A program made the translations under genes and the position numbers. DNA of 64,000 nucleotides, from NCBI GenBank assembly GCA_900771195.1, contig CAAGMZ010000019.1, positions 189,369-253,368 of the forward strand, in the 5' to 3' direction. Of the stretch, positions 53,602 through 62,878 are shown piece by piece (position 1 is the stretch's first letter; each line of letters begins with the position of its first letter). Source of the stretch: Lachnospiraceae bacterium (GTDB lineage Bacteria; Bacillota; Clostridia; Lachnospirales; Lachnospiraceae). The notes under the pieces are model-generated. The model did not search any database and had not been told where the DNA came from. It saw only the letters and a program-made list of their open reading frames with translations.

Positions 53602-54636
53602 TCAATCCTCCCCTGTGCCATGTTCCAGAATGACAGCATGTGCCACGCCCGGAACGGTTTTGCCCTCATTGAAGCTTATTGTTGACAGCAGTGCACCCGT
53701 AGGAACAAAAAGAACACGTTTTAATTTTCCGTTTTCCATGTCCCTTAGAATTTTGGCACAAAGTGTACATGCACTGCAGCCGCAGCCGCTTCCGCCTGCA
53801 TGAGTGTCCTGCTTTGCGCTGTCATATATCTCCATGCCGCAGTCATGATGAATCCCGGAGATATCAATACCCTTCTTTTTAAGCAGGTCTATCAGTATTG
53901 TCTTCCCCACAGAGCCAAGGTCGCCTGTATAGATTGCATCATAATAGTCCGGCCCCTCCTCAAGGTCCATAAGGTTTCCGTATATGGCCTCGCAGGCGGC
54001 AGGTGCCATGGCTGCTCCCATATTAAGCGAATCGGAAACCCCATAGTCGATAATTTTCCCCGTTGTTATACCGGCAACCCGCACTGCGCTGTCCGATTTA
54101 AAAGCATCACTGCTGCTTACTATCACGCCGCCTGCGCCTGTGACCGTCCATGTGGCGCAGAGAGGCCGCTGACTGCCGTAGTCAAGCGGATACCTGAACT
54201 GTTTTTCCGCACTGGCAAAATGGCTTGATGTCATTGCAATCACGTTATCAGCATATCCCGCCGAAACAGTCATTGCGGCAAGGGAAAGCGACTCGCCCAT
54301 GGTTGAGCATGCACCGTAGAGCCCGAATATGGGTATTTCAAAGTTCTCCAGACCGAAAGACGTTGCAATAAGCTGCCCTAACAAATCTCCCGCAAAAATA
54401 TACCTGATGTCCTGCTTGTCTAACACTGCCTTCCTGAGCAGATGCCCGACCACTCTGCTCTGGAACTCACTCTCCGCTTCCTCCCATGTATTTTTGCCTG
54501 CCATAGGGTCGTCTATGACCTCGTCAAAAAAAGCTCCCAGAGGCCCTTCACTTTCCTTCTGCCCCACCACCGATGCTCCCGCCCTTATGAGCGGCTTTTT
54601 GTCAAAAAGTATGCTGCATTTGCCTATTTTCCCCAT
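53602..54636 (-). CDS. spoVAD: Stage V sporulation protein AD
   Basis: Thiolase-fold protein of 344 residues that binds dipicolinic acid in the spore. Conserved blocks are LGAFFDEVIDD, IPIFGLYGACSTMGESL, SSHFASAEKQFRYPLDYG and the C-terminal SGCGCSACTLCAK. ATG 54636 is chosen because the longer frame crosses a terminator hairpin upstream. The stop nearly touches spoVAE. No spoVAC gene precedes it, unlike the usual spoVAC-AD-AE order. Confidence 0.94.
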   Translation of the reverse strand: MGKIGKCSILFDKKPLIRAGASVVGQKESEGPLGAFFDEVIDDPMAGKNTWEEAESEFQSRVVGHLLRKAVLDKQDIRYIFAGDLLGQLIATSFGLENFEIPIFGLYGACSTMGESLSLAAMTVSAGYADNVIAMTSSHFASAEKQFRYPLDYGSQRPLCATWTVTGAGGVIVSSSDAFKSDSAVRVAGITTGKIIDYGVSDSLNMGAAMAPAACEAIYGNLMDLEEGPDYYDAIYTGDLGSVGKTILIDLLKKKGIDISGIHHDCGMEIYDSAKQDTHAGGSGCGCSACTLCAKILRDMENGKLKRVLFVPTGALLSTISFNEGKTVPGVAHAVILEHGTGED

Positions 54637-54652
54637 TTTATCATTTCCCTCT

Positions 54653-54700
54653 AAAAAAATATGGTGCAAGGAGCAGATATTCTCTGCCTCTCACACCATT
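54653..54700 (-). terminator. Terminator between the metalloprotease-like gene and spoVAD
   Basis: ATGGTG/CACCAT outer arms and GCAGA/TCTGC inner arms form a two-part hairpin, followed on the minus strand by ATTTTTTT. It ends only 17 bp before the spoVAD ATG, so the spoVAD promoter must overlap it. Confidence 0.7.
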
Positions 54701-54730
54701 ATTGTAAGAAAATAATAAAATTTTATTCAG

Positions 54731-55225
54731 TTAAACAGCTGCATCTAAATTCATTCCGGTGTATCTGATGGCATCCTGGCTCTTACGCGCCTGCTGATAA
54801 GGATTACTCTCATTGGGATACCGTATCTGGGTGTTGGTCACTCCTCCGGAGACATAAGTGCGGCCGCACTCCGGGCAAATTGATGTATGAATCGTGACAT
54901 TGGCAGACACGACCTTACCGCCCTTCTCGGCAGCCTTGGAATATGCATTGCTGACATGCTCGCCCTCATGAGCCCGGACCGCAGCTCCTGCAGCCTCCGG
55001 AGACACATGGGCAGCCGACTTAAATGAGACATTCTCATTGGAACCGTCCTGATATTTACGGTTCTTGCAGGTCTGACATTCAGCAGGTGATGACCGGTAA
55101 CCCGTCTTCTTTACATTATCGCCTGTTCCCTGCACATTGCCCGTCTCATTTGCCGATGCATTCTGTATTCCGTTGTATGCACTGTAAGCATTATATGCGC
55201 CGTAACCAACCTGACCGATTGCCAT
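54731..55225 (-). CDS. SprA-related putative metalloprotease-like protein
   Basis: Protein of 164 residues with an Ala/Tyr/Asn-rich N-terminus, a CQTCKNRKYQDGS block, the metallopeptidase motif HEGEHVSNAY (HExxH) and a second CPEC pair. The CxxC...HExxH...CxxC order matches SprA-related (CJM1_0395-type) proteins. Activity and substrate are unknown. No signal peptide. ATG 55225 has AGAGG 9 nt upstream. Monocistronic, closed by a terminator, and upstream of the spore genes only by position. Confidence 0.8.
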   Translation of the reverse strand: MAIGQVGYGAYNAYSAYNGIQNASANETGNVQGTGDNVKKTGYRSSPAECQTCKNRKYQDGSNENVSFKSAAHVSPEAAGAAVRAHEGEHVSNAYSKAAEKGGKVVSANVTIHTSICPECGRTYVSGGVTNTQIRYPNESNPYQQARKSQDAIRYTGMNLDAAV

Positions 55226-55272
55226 AGCAGCCACCTCTCTTTGCATATATAATACCACAAACCACTGTTACA

Positions 55273-57057
55273 TTACAAGGCTTTTGTACACTCTTTGAGC
55301 CATTCAAGCTCTTCACCCTCAAAATACGGTGATATAGCCTTATATACTTTTTCATGGTATCTGTTAAGCTGTTTTATGTCCTCTACACTCATAAGTGATA
55401 CATCGATTGCACTCTTGTCAAAAGGAACCATGGTCAGCTCTTCAAAATGCATGAACTGTCCGAATTCGTTCTTTTCTCCGTTTTTCACCACCACAAGGTT
55501 CTCATGGCGGATTCCGAATTTTCCTTCCAGATAAAGTCCCGGCTCATCGGAAAGTATCATTCCCTCCTCAAACGGTATTTCGGTCTCACTGTTTATATGC
55601 CATGTCAGTCTCTGGGGACCCTCATGCACACTGAGAATATATCCCACGCCGTGGCCTGTTCCGTGATTGTAATCAAGTCCGTTCTCCCATAAAGGCTTTC
55701 TCGCTGCGTAATCCAGATTGGCACCGCATGCGCCCTTCATAAACCTTGCTGCTCCAAGATTGAGATGTCCCTTAAGCACAAGTGTGTATGCTCTTTTTTC
55801 CTCATCCGTAAGCGGTCCGAGAGGGATGGTCCTTGTGACATCCGTAGTTCCTTCTCTATAGTGCCCGCCGGTATCTGCAAGACAAAAGCTCGCAGGCTTC
55901 ATCTCAACATCAGACTCAGGTGTCGGCTCATAGTGGATTATCGCCCCGTGAGGGCCGTATCCGAGAATAGGGTCAAAGCTCGGTCCCATATAGCCTTCCA
56001 TCGCTGCTCTGAACTGCTCAAGCTTTTCGGCAGCGGAAAGCTCAGTTATCTTCTCTTTTCCGATATTGTGCTGAAGCCAGTATATGAAGTGCGTCAGCGC
56101 TGCCCCGTCTTTCACATGTGCGACACGCTCATTCTCCATCTCAACGGGATTTTTGACTGCCTTCAGCATGCGTACCGGGCTCATGCACTTAATCTGTGTC
56201 ACTGTCTCCCGCATGCTCTTAAATATCATATGATTAGCATAATCAGGGTCCACCATCACGGTGCCGGTTTCCATAGCTTCAATTGCACTGTATATGTTCT
56301 CATAATCGTCAAGCGTGATTCCGTCCCCGGAAAGCCCCTCTGTAATTCCGGCGTCAAGTATTTCCCTGTGTACAAAAAGGACCGCCTCATCGCTCTTAAC
56401 TATCATGTATGCAAGAAAAACAGGCGTGCACGAAACATCATCACCGCGAAGATTAAGAAGCCATGCAATCTCATCCAGTGCAGTAAGTACCATAACATCA
56501 GCACTCTTTTCAGCCATTTTGCTGCGAAGAGCCGCGAGCTTATCCGCACGGCTCATCCCTGCCATTTCTGTGGAAATTTCCCATACAGGTTTCTTGGAGA
56601 TGGCCGGCCTGTCCTTCCACACTTCATCCACCAGATCTTTTGTTCCGTCAAAAGAAATGTTCTTTGCGCTTACCTTGCTCTCTATTGCATCGGCAAAATT
56701 ACTGCTTATTGTCCTGCCGTCAAAACCGATTACGCCGCCTTCCTTTACTTTGTCCCCGAGAAAATCAGGGATTTTAGGAACTCCCGGCTGGTTTTCCTTC
56801 ATAAGCTCTATTGTACTGCCTTTGAGCTGGTCCGCTGCCTGCAGAAAATATCTTCCGTCAGTCCAGAGCCCCGCCCAGTCCGAAAGTACCACAAGCTTTC
56901 CGGCAGAACCCGTAAAGCCTGACATAAACTCTCTTTCCTTAAAATAATCTCCAACATACTCAGAGCCATGAAAGTCGTCAGTGACGATAACATACGCATC
57001 CATTCCGTTTTCTCTCATCAGCCTTCTGAGTGCTGACAGTCTTTCAGTAATATACAT
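55273..57057 (-). CDS. Aminopeptidase P family protein (M24B)
   Basis: Metallopeptidase of 594 residues of the long aminopeptidase P class (creatinase N-terminal, second creatinase-like, pita-bread M24 domain, C-terminal DUF). Metal ligands appear in DTGGHYREGTTDVTRT (two Asp), GTGHGVGYILSVHEGP (His), EEGMILSDEPGLYLEG (Glu) and the downstream RHENLVVV (Glu). It removes an N-terminal residue before proline. Cytoplasmic; AGGAAG-type site upstream. Likely single-gene or paired with the YitT gene (15-bp gap). Confidence 0.95.
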   Translation of the reverse strand: MYITERLSALRRLMRENGMDAYVIVTDDFHGSEYVGDYFKEREFMSGFTGSAGKLVVLSDWAGLWTDGRYFLQAADQLKGSTIELMKENQPGVPKIPDFLGDKVKEGGVIGFDGRTISSNFADAIESKVSAKNISFDGTKDLVDEVWKDRPAISKKPVWEISTEMAGMSRADKLAALRSKMAEKSADVMVLTALDEIAWLLNLRGDDVSCTPVFLAYMIVKSDEAVLFVHREILDAGITEGLSGDGITLDDYENIYSAIEAMETGTVMVDPDYANHMIFKSMRETVTQIKCMSPVRMLKAVKNPVEMENERVAHVKDGAALTHFIYWLQHNIGKEKITELSAAEKLEQFRAAMEGYMGPSFDPILGYGPHGAIIHYEPTPESDVEMKPASFCLADTGGHYREGTTDVTRTIPLGPLTDEEKRAYTLVLKGHLNLGAARFMKGACGANLDYAARKPLWENGLDYNHGTGHGVGYILSVHEGPQRLTWHINSETEIPFEEGMILSDEPGLYLEGKFGIRHENLVVVKNGEKNEFGQFMHFEELTMVPFDKSAIDVSLMSVEDIKQLNRYHEKVYKAISPYFEGEELEWLKECTKAL

Positions 57058-57072
57058 ATAAGTTCCTTCTTC

Positions 57073-57963
57073 CTATAATTTTTTCAGATAGTTGCCTTCA
57101 ACATGAATACCTTCGTTGACTATGATAAAAGCATGCGGGTCATACTTGTGGACTATGCCCTTGAGCTTACTTATCTCATATTTGGATACAAGTATATAAA
57201 GCATTGTGGAATCCTCATCCGTATAAGCCCCAACCGAGCGCCACTCGGTGATTCCGCGTCCGAGCGTTGTGAAAATTTCCTGATTCATATCCTTTGTATC
57301 AATCTTGGTGATTATCTTAACTTCCACATTGATATTCTGTACATGAACCCTATCCATGACAAAAGAATACACCACCGCATAGATTACCGAGTATATGACT
57401 ATAGGAACATTGAAAAGGAAGAGACATACTCCGTACAGTACCGCATTCACAAGCAGATTGACCTTACCGACGCTCATCTCGCCATTCTGCTTGGAAGCCA
57501 GCATGCCTACCACATCCATTCCACCGCCTGAGCCTGACATCCTAAGCACTATTCCTGCTCCCGCACCGGATATGACTGCACCGATAACCGCTGCCGCCAG
57601 CACATCATCCATAATTACTTCCCTTGGAATAACAGATGTAGCAATTGTTATTACGGATACCGCAACCAGAGTCTTTAGGAAAAATAATTTTTCAATCCTC
57701 GGAAAAGCATATATGAATATAGGCACGTTAATAATATAAAAAATAACACCGGCTATATCAAACTTTATCGGAAGATGCATATAATCCACAAGAATTGTCC
57801 GGATTAACTGACATATTCCCATGAGCCCGCCTGTATACAGTCCGGCAGGCACCAGAAAAAGATTGATTCCGGCAACATATATGACTGCTCCTGCAATGCA
57901 GCCAAGCGTGCGCACAGCCTCAAACCTGTAATATGAAGCGTCTTTTTTATTTTTCATAATCAT
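57073..57963 (-). CDS. YitT family membrane protein (DUF161/DUF2179)
   Basis: Protein of 296 residues with five to six membrane spans in the first ~200 residues, including the repeated GGLMGICQLI and GSGGGMDVVGMLA motifs of the YitT family. A cytoplasmic DUF2179 domain follows (GVT-like GRGITEWRSVGAYTDEDSTMLYILVSKYEISKLKGIV). Transported substrate unknown. The start is ambiguous between ATG 57963 and ATG 57957; the ribosome site is weak for both. It is divergent from galE. Confidence 0.9.
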   Translation of the reverse strand: MIMKNKKDASYYRFEAVRTLGCIAGAVIYVAGINLFLVPAGLYTGGLMGICQLIRTILVDYMHLPIKFDIAGVIFYIINVPIFIYAFPRIEKLFFLKTLVAVSVITIATSVIPREVIMDDVLAAAVIGAVISGAGAGIVLRMSGSGGGMDVVGMLASKQNGEMSVGKVNLLVNAVLYGVCLFLFNVPIVIYSVIYAVVYSFVMDRVHVQNINVEVKIITKIDTKDMNQEIFTTLGRGITEWRSVGAYTDEDSTMLYILVSKYEISKLKGIVHKYDPHAFIIVNEGIHVEGNYLKKL

Positions 57964-58105
57964 TCACCAACCATCAGGGATATCTGCAATCCGGCACCGG
58001 GACTCTGTTCTGCGCAATAATCACGCTCCGCTTCCATCCGGCACCTACATAATCTTACTATTAACCATTTAACATGTCAATTATCCATAATGCAATAATT
58101 TTGTG

Positions 58106-58134
58106 TTGGCAAATCAGTCAATTTGCGTTACTAT
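58106..58134 (+). promoter_or_regulatory. Predicted galE promoter
   Basis: TTGGCA (58106-58111), 17-bp spacer, TACTAT (58129-58134), about 34 bp before the ATG. The spacer contains TCAGTCAATTTGC without an obvious operator. Confidence 0.6.
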
Positions 58135-58167
58135 GTCGTTAAGCAACAATCAAAAGGAGGATTTATT

Positions 58168-59184
58168 ATGGCAATTCTTGTTACCGGCGGCGCCGGATTC
58201 ATCGGAAGCCACACGTGCGTTGAGCTTCAGAATGCAGGCTATGATGTTGTAGTTATTGATAATCTCGCAAATTCATCAGAGAAGTCGCTTGCGCGCGTTG
58301 AGGCATTAACCGGAAAGAAAGTCAGATTTTATAAAGGTGATATCCTTGACCGGGATATCCTCGAAAAAATTTTTAGCGAAAATAATATTGAGTGCTGTAT
58401 TCATTTTGCAGGGCTCAAGGCGGTCGGCGAATCGGTTTCCAAGCCGTGGGAGTACTATAACAATAATATTTCCGGCACTCTCACGCTTGTGGATGTAATG
58501 AGAAATAACGGTTGCAAGAACATTATTTTTTCTTCATCAGCAACTGTATACGGCGACCCTGCGGAGATTCCCATCACCGAAAGCTGTCCCAAGGGGCAGT
58601 GCACCAATCCTTACGGCTGGACCAAATCCATGCTGGAGCAGATTCTGTCAGACATGTACACGGCTGACAATGAATGGAACGTAATACTTCTCCGTTACTT
58701 TAACCCCATCGGTGCACACCCCAGCGGAACAATGGGAGAAAATCCCAACGGCATCCCCAACAATCTCATGCCATACATCACGCAGGTTGCCATCGGCAAA
58801 TTAGCCGAGCTCGGTGTATTCGGAAATGACTACGATACACCGGACGGGACCGGAGTGCGCGACTATATCCACGTTGTTGACCTTGCAAGAGGTCATGTGA
58901 ACGCCATCCAAAAAATTCAGGAAAAGGCCGGGCTCTGCATCTACAACCTTGGAACAGGCCACGGATACAGCGTTCTTGACATAGTGAAGAATTTCGAGGA
59001 AGCAACGGGCATTCATATTCCGTACAAAATCAAGCCCAGACGTCCCGGCGACATCGCAACCTGCTACTGTGACCCCGGTAAGGCCGAACGCGAGCTTGGC
59101 TGGAAGGCACAATATGGAATAAAGGAAATGTGCGCCGATTCATGGAGATGGCAGAAGAACAACCCGAACGGATACGACGAATAA
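58168..59184 (+). CDS. galE: UDP-glucose 4-epimerase
   Basis: Short-chain dehydrogenase-type epimerase of 338 residues interconverting UDP-glucose and UDP-galactose. NAD-binding GGAGFIG (7-13), SSSATVYGD with the catalytic Ser, YGWTKSM with the YxxxK pair, and NPIGAHPSG and [10 protein letters not shown] typical of GalE. AAAGGAGG lies 7 nt before ATG 58168; the longer frame begins at the promoter. Monocistronic, ended by a strong terminator. Confidence 0.96.
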   Translation: MAILVTGGAGFIGSHTCVELQNAGYDVVVIDNLANSSEKSLARVEALTGKKVRFYKGDILDRDILEKIFSENNIECCIHFAGLKAVGESVSKPWEYYNNNISGTLTLVDVMRNNGCKNIIFSSSATVYGDPAEIPITESCPKGQCTNPYGWTKSMLEQILSDMYTADNEWNVILLRYFNPIGAHPSGTMGENPNGIPNNLMPYITQVAIGKLAELGVFGNDYDTPDGTGVRDYIHVVDLARGHVNAIQKIQEKAGLCIYNLGTGHGYSVLDIVKNFEEATGIHIPYKIKPRRPGDIATCYCDPGKAERELGWKAQYGIKEMCADSWRWQKNNPNGYDE

Positions 59185-59206
59185 CAAAAGAAATCTCAAT
59201 TAAAAC

Positions 59207-59249
59207 GAGCCGCAGCGAAATCAATCCTATCGCTGCGGCTCATATTTTT
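59207..59249. terminator. Bidirectional terminator between galE and the fusion gene
   Basis: GAGCCGCAGCGA and TCGCTGCGGCTC are perfect 12-bp arms around an 11-nt loop, followed by ATATTTTT on the plus strand and GTTTTAATT on the minus strand. It serves galE and the convergent cytidylyltransferase-aminotransferase gene. Confidence 0.9.
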
Positions 59250-59261
59250 CGCCTGAAATAA

Positions 59262-61082
59262 TTACTGAACAGAACCCATTACCTTCTTCAATGCCTCAAC
59301 AAGCATATCGTCCTCTTCCCGGGTCTTAACGGCAAGCCTTATATACTGCCTGTCCGAATCTATTTTGGCGGTAAGTGATTTAATCATAATGTTATGGTTA
59401 ACAATAAGTTCTTTGTTAAGTCCGTCCGCCGTCATACCGTTTGTAAGCTCCGCCATCACATAGTTGGCCTGTGACGGAATCACATGAAGTCCCGGAACTT
59501 CGGCAAGCCTTGCCACATATCTCGCACGCTCAGCGCGGAACTTATCCATAGCTTCGGCGTAATCTTTTTTGTATTTGTATCCAATCTGCATGTAAAATTC
59601 TGCAAAGGAATTGATGTTCCATATTGCAACATCCTTTTTCATTGCGGCAATTGCATCAACATCACCGGAAACAAGCACTCCAAGCCTGAGTCCCGGTATC
59701 CCGTATGACTTTGCAATACTCTTTAACACATACAGATGCCCGAAGGTATCAATTATACCCTGCTCGATAAGCGTTGAATCCTCCTCATCCGCAAAATCCA
59801 CAAATGACTCATCAACAATAAGCTTAATGTTCTTTTTCTCAGTCCACTCGGCCAGTTTAATCAAATCTGACTTGTAAATGTAATTTCCGGAAGGATTATC
59901 AGGATTGATGATGATAAGATTATCTATGTCTTTATCGCCAAAAAAGTTCTCAATATCCTGAATATTGTATCTGAAGTCCTCGTTATCCGGAGTATATGCC
60001 ACAATATCCTCTTCCCTGTAACGGTGTCCGTACTCTTCAAATGTGGGGCGGACCACTCCGACCTTGCCGGTAAGGCTTTCCATTAGCGCTTTGATGAGCT
60101 CTGAGGTTCCGTTTCCTACAATGATATTCTCCCTGTTAACTCCGAAATTCCTCGCTGCAAGAAGCGAATTAACTCCCATGCCGGAAGGATATTGAGATAT
60201 AAGCGTTTCAAAGCTTGCCTTCATCTCATCCATCATCCTCTGAGGCGGAAAATAGGGATTCACAAGGTAAAAGAAATCGAGCAGCTGCGGGTATCTCCAG
60301 TAGCCCCCGAACCTGTTCTGCAGAAGCTTTACGCGCTTATCCTCATCCTGCATGAATATTGACTCTGCAATGTCCAAATCCTGAATGTCATCAATCTCAT
60401 ACCACTTCTGACCATTCAGTCTGCATGCCCTGATTTCAGGATTATCAAGCAACGTCATAATTCTGAGCACCTGCTCATACTTTCCGTTCTGGGCATGCGT
60501 GCTCTGATATGCTTCGACAAACGGCACATACTGCGTCTCAGAAAAGTGTCTGCTGAATTTATATATATTTACGGTCTTGTAATATTCTCCGACCTCATCA
60601 TACCGGAATTTGGACTCAGGTATAAACTCTGTAATCTCATCATCCGGTCCGAGCTTAACGCAGGTCTCATCCATCCATGACCGGTATTTATCAACCAGTG
60701 CAACCGTCTCACGAGGGTCTTCTATAACAGCCTCAAGTACGCTGTCCTCGAAAATTATGTCCGACTCCATGAGAATCGTGTCCTCCCTGCAGAGCCAGTC
60801 CTTTGCAAGCGCAAGTGAATAAATATTGTTGGTCCTGTCATATACAGGGTTATTGACAAACTCTATCGGCGTAGTAATGCCAAGAGTTCCGATGTAGTCT
60901 ATAAGCCTCTGTCCTTCGTAGCCCACAACAATTACTATTCGTGACAGCTGCTGCCCCTCAAGCTGGTGGAGCATACGGTCAATAAGCGTCACGCCGTTAA
61001 CTTTCACCATGCACTTTGTATTATCACGCGTAAGATTTTTTAATCTCTTGCCCATTCCGGCAGCCAGAATCAGTGCCTGCAT
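59262..61082 (-). CDS. Bifunctional nucleotidyltransferase - PLP aminotransferase fusion
   Basis: Two enzymes in 606 residues. Residues 1-240 form a LicC-like sugar/choline-phosphate nucleotidyltransferase: LILAAGMGKRL (4-14), TKCMVKVNG (22-30), NNIYSLALAK and the acidic DIIFED. Residues ~255-606 form a class I/II aminotransferase (HisC/CobD-like) with NPDNPSG (393-399), DES (424-426), PLP lysine Lys458 in KSIAKSYGIPG and Arg466 in LRLG. It could make an amino-alcohol phosphate and activate it as a CDP derivative. No split is seen; the frame is continuous. CAGGAGG lies before the ATG. Exact substrates unknown. Confidence 0.88.
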   Translation of the reverse strand: MQALILAAGMGKRLKNLTRDNTKCMVKVNGVTLIDRMLHQLEGQQLSRIVIVVGYEGQRLIDYIGTLGITTPIEFVNNPVYDRTNNIYSLALAKDWLCREDTILMESDIIFEDSVLEAVIEDPRETVALVDKYRSWMDETCVKLGPDDEITEFIPESKFRYDEVGEYYKTVNIYKFSRHFSETQYVPFVEAYQSTHAQNGKYEQVLRIMTLLDNPEIRACRLNGQKWYEIDDIQDLDIAESIFMQDEDKRVKLLQNRFGGYWRYPQLLDFFYLVNPYFPPQRMMDEMKASFETLISQYPSGMGVNSLLAARNFGVNRENIIVGNGTSELIKALMESLTGKVGVVRPTFEEYGHRYREEDIVAYTPDNEDFRYNIQDIENFFGDKDIDNLIIINPDNPSGNYIYKSDLIKLAEWTEKKNIKLIVDESFVDFADEEDSTLIEQGIIDTFGHLYVLKSIAKSYGIPGLRLGVLVSGDVDAIAAMKKDVAIWNINSFAEFYMQIGYKYKKDYAEAMDKFRAERARYVARLAEVPGLHVIPSQANYVMAELTNGMTADGLNKELIVNHNIMIKSLTAKIDSDRQYIRLAVKTREEDDMLVEALKKVMGSVQ

Positions 61083-61180
61083 AATTTACCTCCTGACAAA
61101 ACATAAAAATATCATATCCACCTTACACCATATTTAGTATTTATGCAAGCAAAAAAGCTTTGGCAAATGTATTAATGAAA

Positions 61181-62836
61181 TTACTGCAGGCTGAAGTACT
61201 TATTCTCAAATTCGTCAACCGGCATGGGTCTGGCATAATAAAATCCCTGTGCCGTATTGCATCCGCAGTTCTCAAGGAAATCAGCCTGTTCCTTGGTCTC
61301 AACACCCTCTGCAACCATATCAAGTCCTATTTCCCTGGTCATTCTGATAGTGTGTTCCACAATCTTCTGTCCACGGTCGGAGCCGATAAAATTTTTGAGA
61401 AACTCACGGTCTATCTTAAGGACATCAAACTGTGTATCCTTAAGCATATTGAGCGAAGAATACCCAGAGCCGAAATCGTCCATCAGCAGCCTGAACCCGT
61501 GTTCCTTCAGCTGTTGTATGCTTTCGCCGATTCCCGCCTCATCAACGGTCTCTGTTATCTCAATCTCAAGATATTTCCTTGGAATCCCGTATTTTTCAAT
61601 AAGGGAGTCAAGTACACTTATAAAGCAGTTATTGTGGAGATGCTTTCTCGAAACATTAACAGAAACCGGCACCGGCTCAATTCCCGCATCCATCCACCGG
61701 CGGATACATTTGCACGCCTCTTCCCATATATAGCGGTCCATCTTCACCACAAAACCATTTTTTTCAAAAACCGGTACAAACTCGCCCGGCGGGACAATTC
61801 CCCTTCCCGGCACAATCCACCTTACAAGGGCTTCCGCTCCGACCACTGCACCATCCGATATACGGCATTTGGGCTGCAGATACATAACAAATTCGCCCGC
61901 TTCCAGTGCACGGTTCATATTGTCTTCTATCAACTTGCTTGCAGACATATTCTCCTTAAGGTCGTTTCGGTAAAATGCAATCTTCTGCAATGCGTTGGCC
62001 TTTATGTTCTGCCTTGCCATTGCCGCTGCATCTCCGTACTGCCTCAGTCCTCCGGAAAGGTCGCCTACATAGCACACGCCATAAACAATACGGTACTTCA
62101 TGCCGTTATGCCCAAGCAGCTGACTGTCGAGCATTTCTATAAAGTCACAAAGTCCCTTTTCATCATCATAAGGAGTAATAATCATAAATACATCTGCGGA
62201 AAGCCTGGTAAACAGCTGATTTCTGTTGCAGATTACCCTCAATGTGGACACAAAGAAATCAAGCAGCTCCGATGCCTTCTGTTCACCGTGCTCTGCCAGA
62301 ATCATTTTGAACTTAGCCACATCAAACTGTATAATAGCGTACTTTTTATCAGGATTGGACTTAATTATCTCCACCGCCTGCTTCTGAATAAGCATAGGGT
62401 CTCTGTCAGACGTAAATGTGTGTGCGACCTGTATGCGGTGAATTTCCTCAATATCCAGAGGTTCCGTCATAACGAACATCCTGACAATCCGACCATTCTC
62501 GCGTTCAAGCCAGCAGTTCACATTCTGGTACAGGTAAGCTCCATTCTGCGCAAGCAGCCTTACTGCCACGCTAACCTTTTCCTCATCCTCAGGTATGCTG
62601 CCGGGCTTTCCTGCTATGGCATTCTCGAGCTGACTCAAAAAAATCCTGTATGTAGCAAGGTCATCCTCATGAACCCAGTGCTGCAGCTCTGTAAGGTTCA
62701 GCTTCGATAAATCCGCATCCTTCAGAACCGTACTTTCTTCCGTGGCTGTCTGCCAGCCGTTCTCACGCTCCCAGAGCATAATAATCGTGTCATCTCTGGA
62801 TGTGATATACCGGAACATCTTTTCCATCACTGCCAT
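61181..62836 (-). CDS. EAL-domain c-di-GMP phosphodiesterase with degenerate GGDEF domain
   Basis: Protein of 551 residues: PAS-like N-terminus (1-130), GGDEF-type domain whose signature is SADVF (213-217), hence no cyclase activity, and an EAL domain with E335AL, NVSRKHL, EITE, DDFGSGYSSL, KIDREF, AEGVET and QGFYYARP all intact. It should hydrolyse c-di-GMP, with the dead GGDEF perhaps as a GTP sensor. No membrane span. AGAGGTGG precedes the ATG. Its promoter (extended TGTTAAAAT, 62870-62878 on the minus strand) lies between this gene and the CRISPR array. Confidence 0.93.
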   Translation of the reverse strand: MAVMEKMFRYITSRDDTIIMLWERENGWQTATEESTVLKDADLSKLNLTELQHWVHEDDLATYRIFLSQLENAIAGKPGSIPEDEEKVSVAVRLLAQNGAYLYQNVNCWLERENGRIVRMFVMTEPLDIEEIHRIQVAHTFTSDRDPMLIQKQAVEIIKSNPDKKYAIIQFDVAKFKMILAEHGEQKASELLDFFVSTLRVICNRNQLFTRLSADVFMIITPYDDEKGLCDFIEMLDSQLLGHNGMKYRIVYGVCYVGDLSGGLRQYGDAAAMARQNIKANALQKIAFYRNDLKENMSASKLIEDNMNRALEAGEFVMYLQPKCRISDGAVVGAEALVRWIVPGRGIVPPGEFVPVFEKNGFVVKMDRYIWEEACKCIRRWMDAGIEPVPVSVNVSRKHLHNNCFISVLDSLIEKYGIPRKYLEIEITETVDEAGIGESIQQLKEHGFRLLMDDFGSGYSSLNMLKDTQFDVLKIDREFLKNFIGSDRGQKIVEHTIRMTREIGLDMVAEGVETKEQADFLENCGCNTAQGFYYARPMPVDEFENKYFSLQ

Positions 62837-62869
62837 AAGCCCACCTCTTTTGCATGATATATATGTATA

Positions 62870-62878
62870 ATTTTAACA
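62870..62878 (-). promoter_or_regulatory. Predicted extended -10 of the EAL gene
   Basis: Minus-strand TGTTAAAAT has the extended TGn before a TAAAAT hexamer. There is no good -35. It lies about 35 nt before the ATG, in the 120-bp interval next to the CRISPR trailer. Confidence 0.4.

Noticed and set aside
55765..56922. A 385-codon plus-strand open frame inside the aminopeptidase P gene
   Set aside because: Antisense shadow with atypical composition; the opposite strand encodes a complete M24 peptidase.
61160..62710. A 516-codon open frame on the plus strand
   Set aside because: It is antisense to the well-supported EAL/GGDEF gene, has no recognisable domain and is rich in His/Cys/Leu as expected from a shadow frame.
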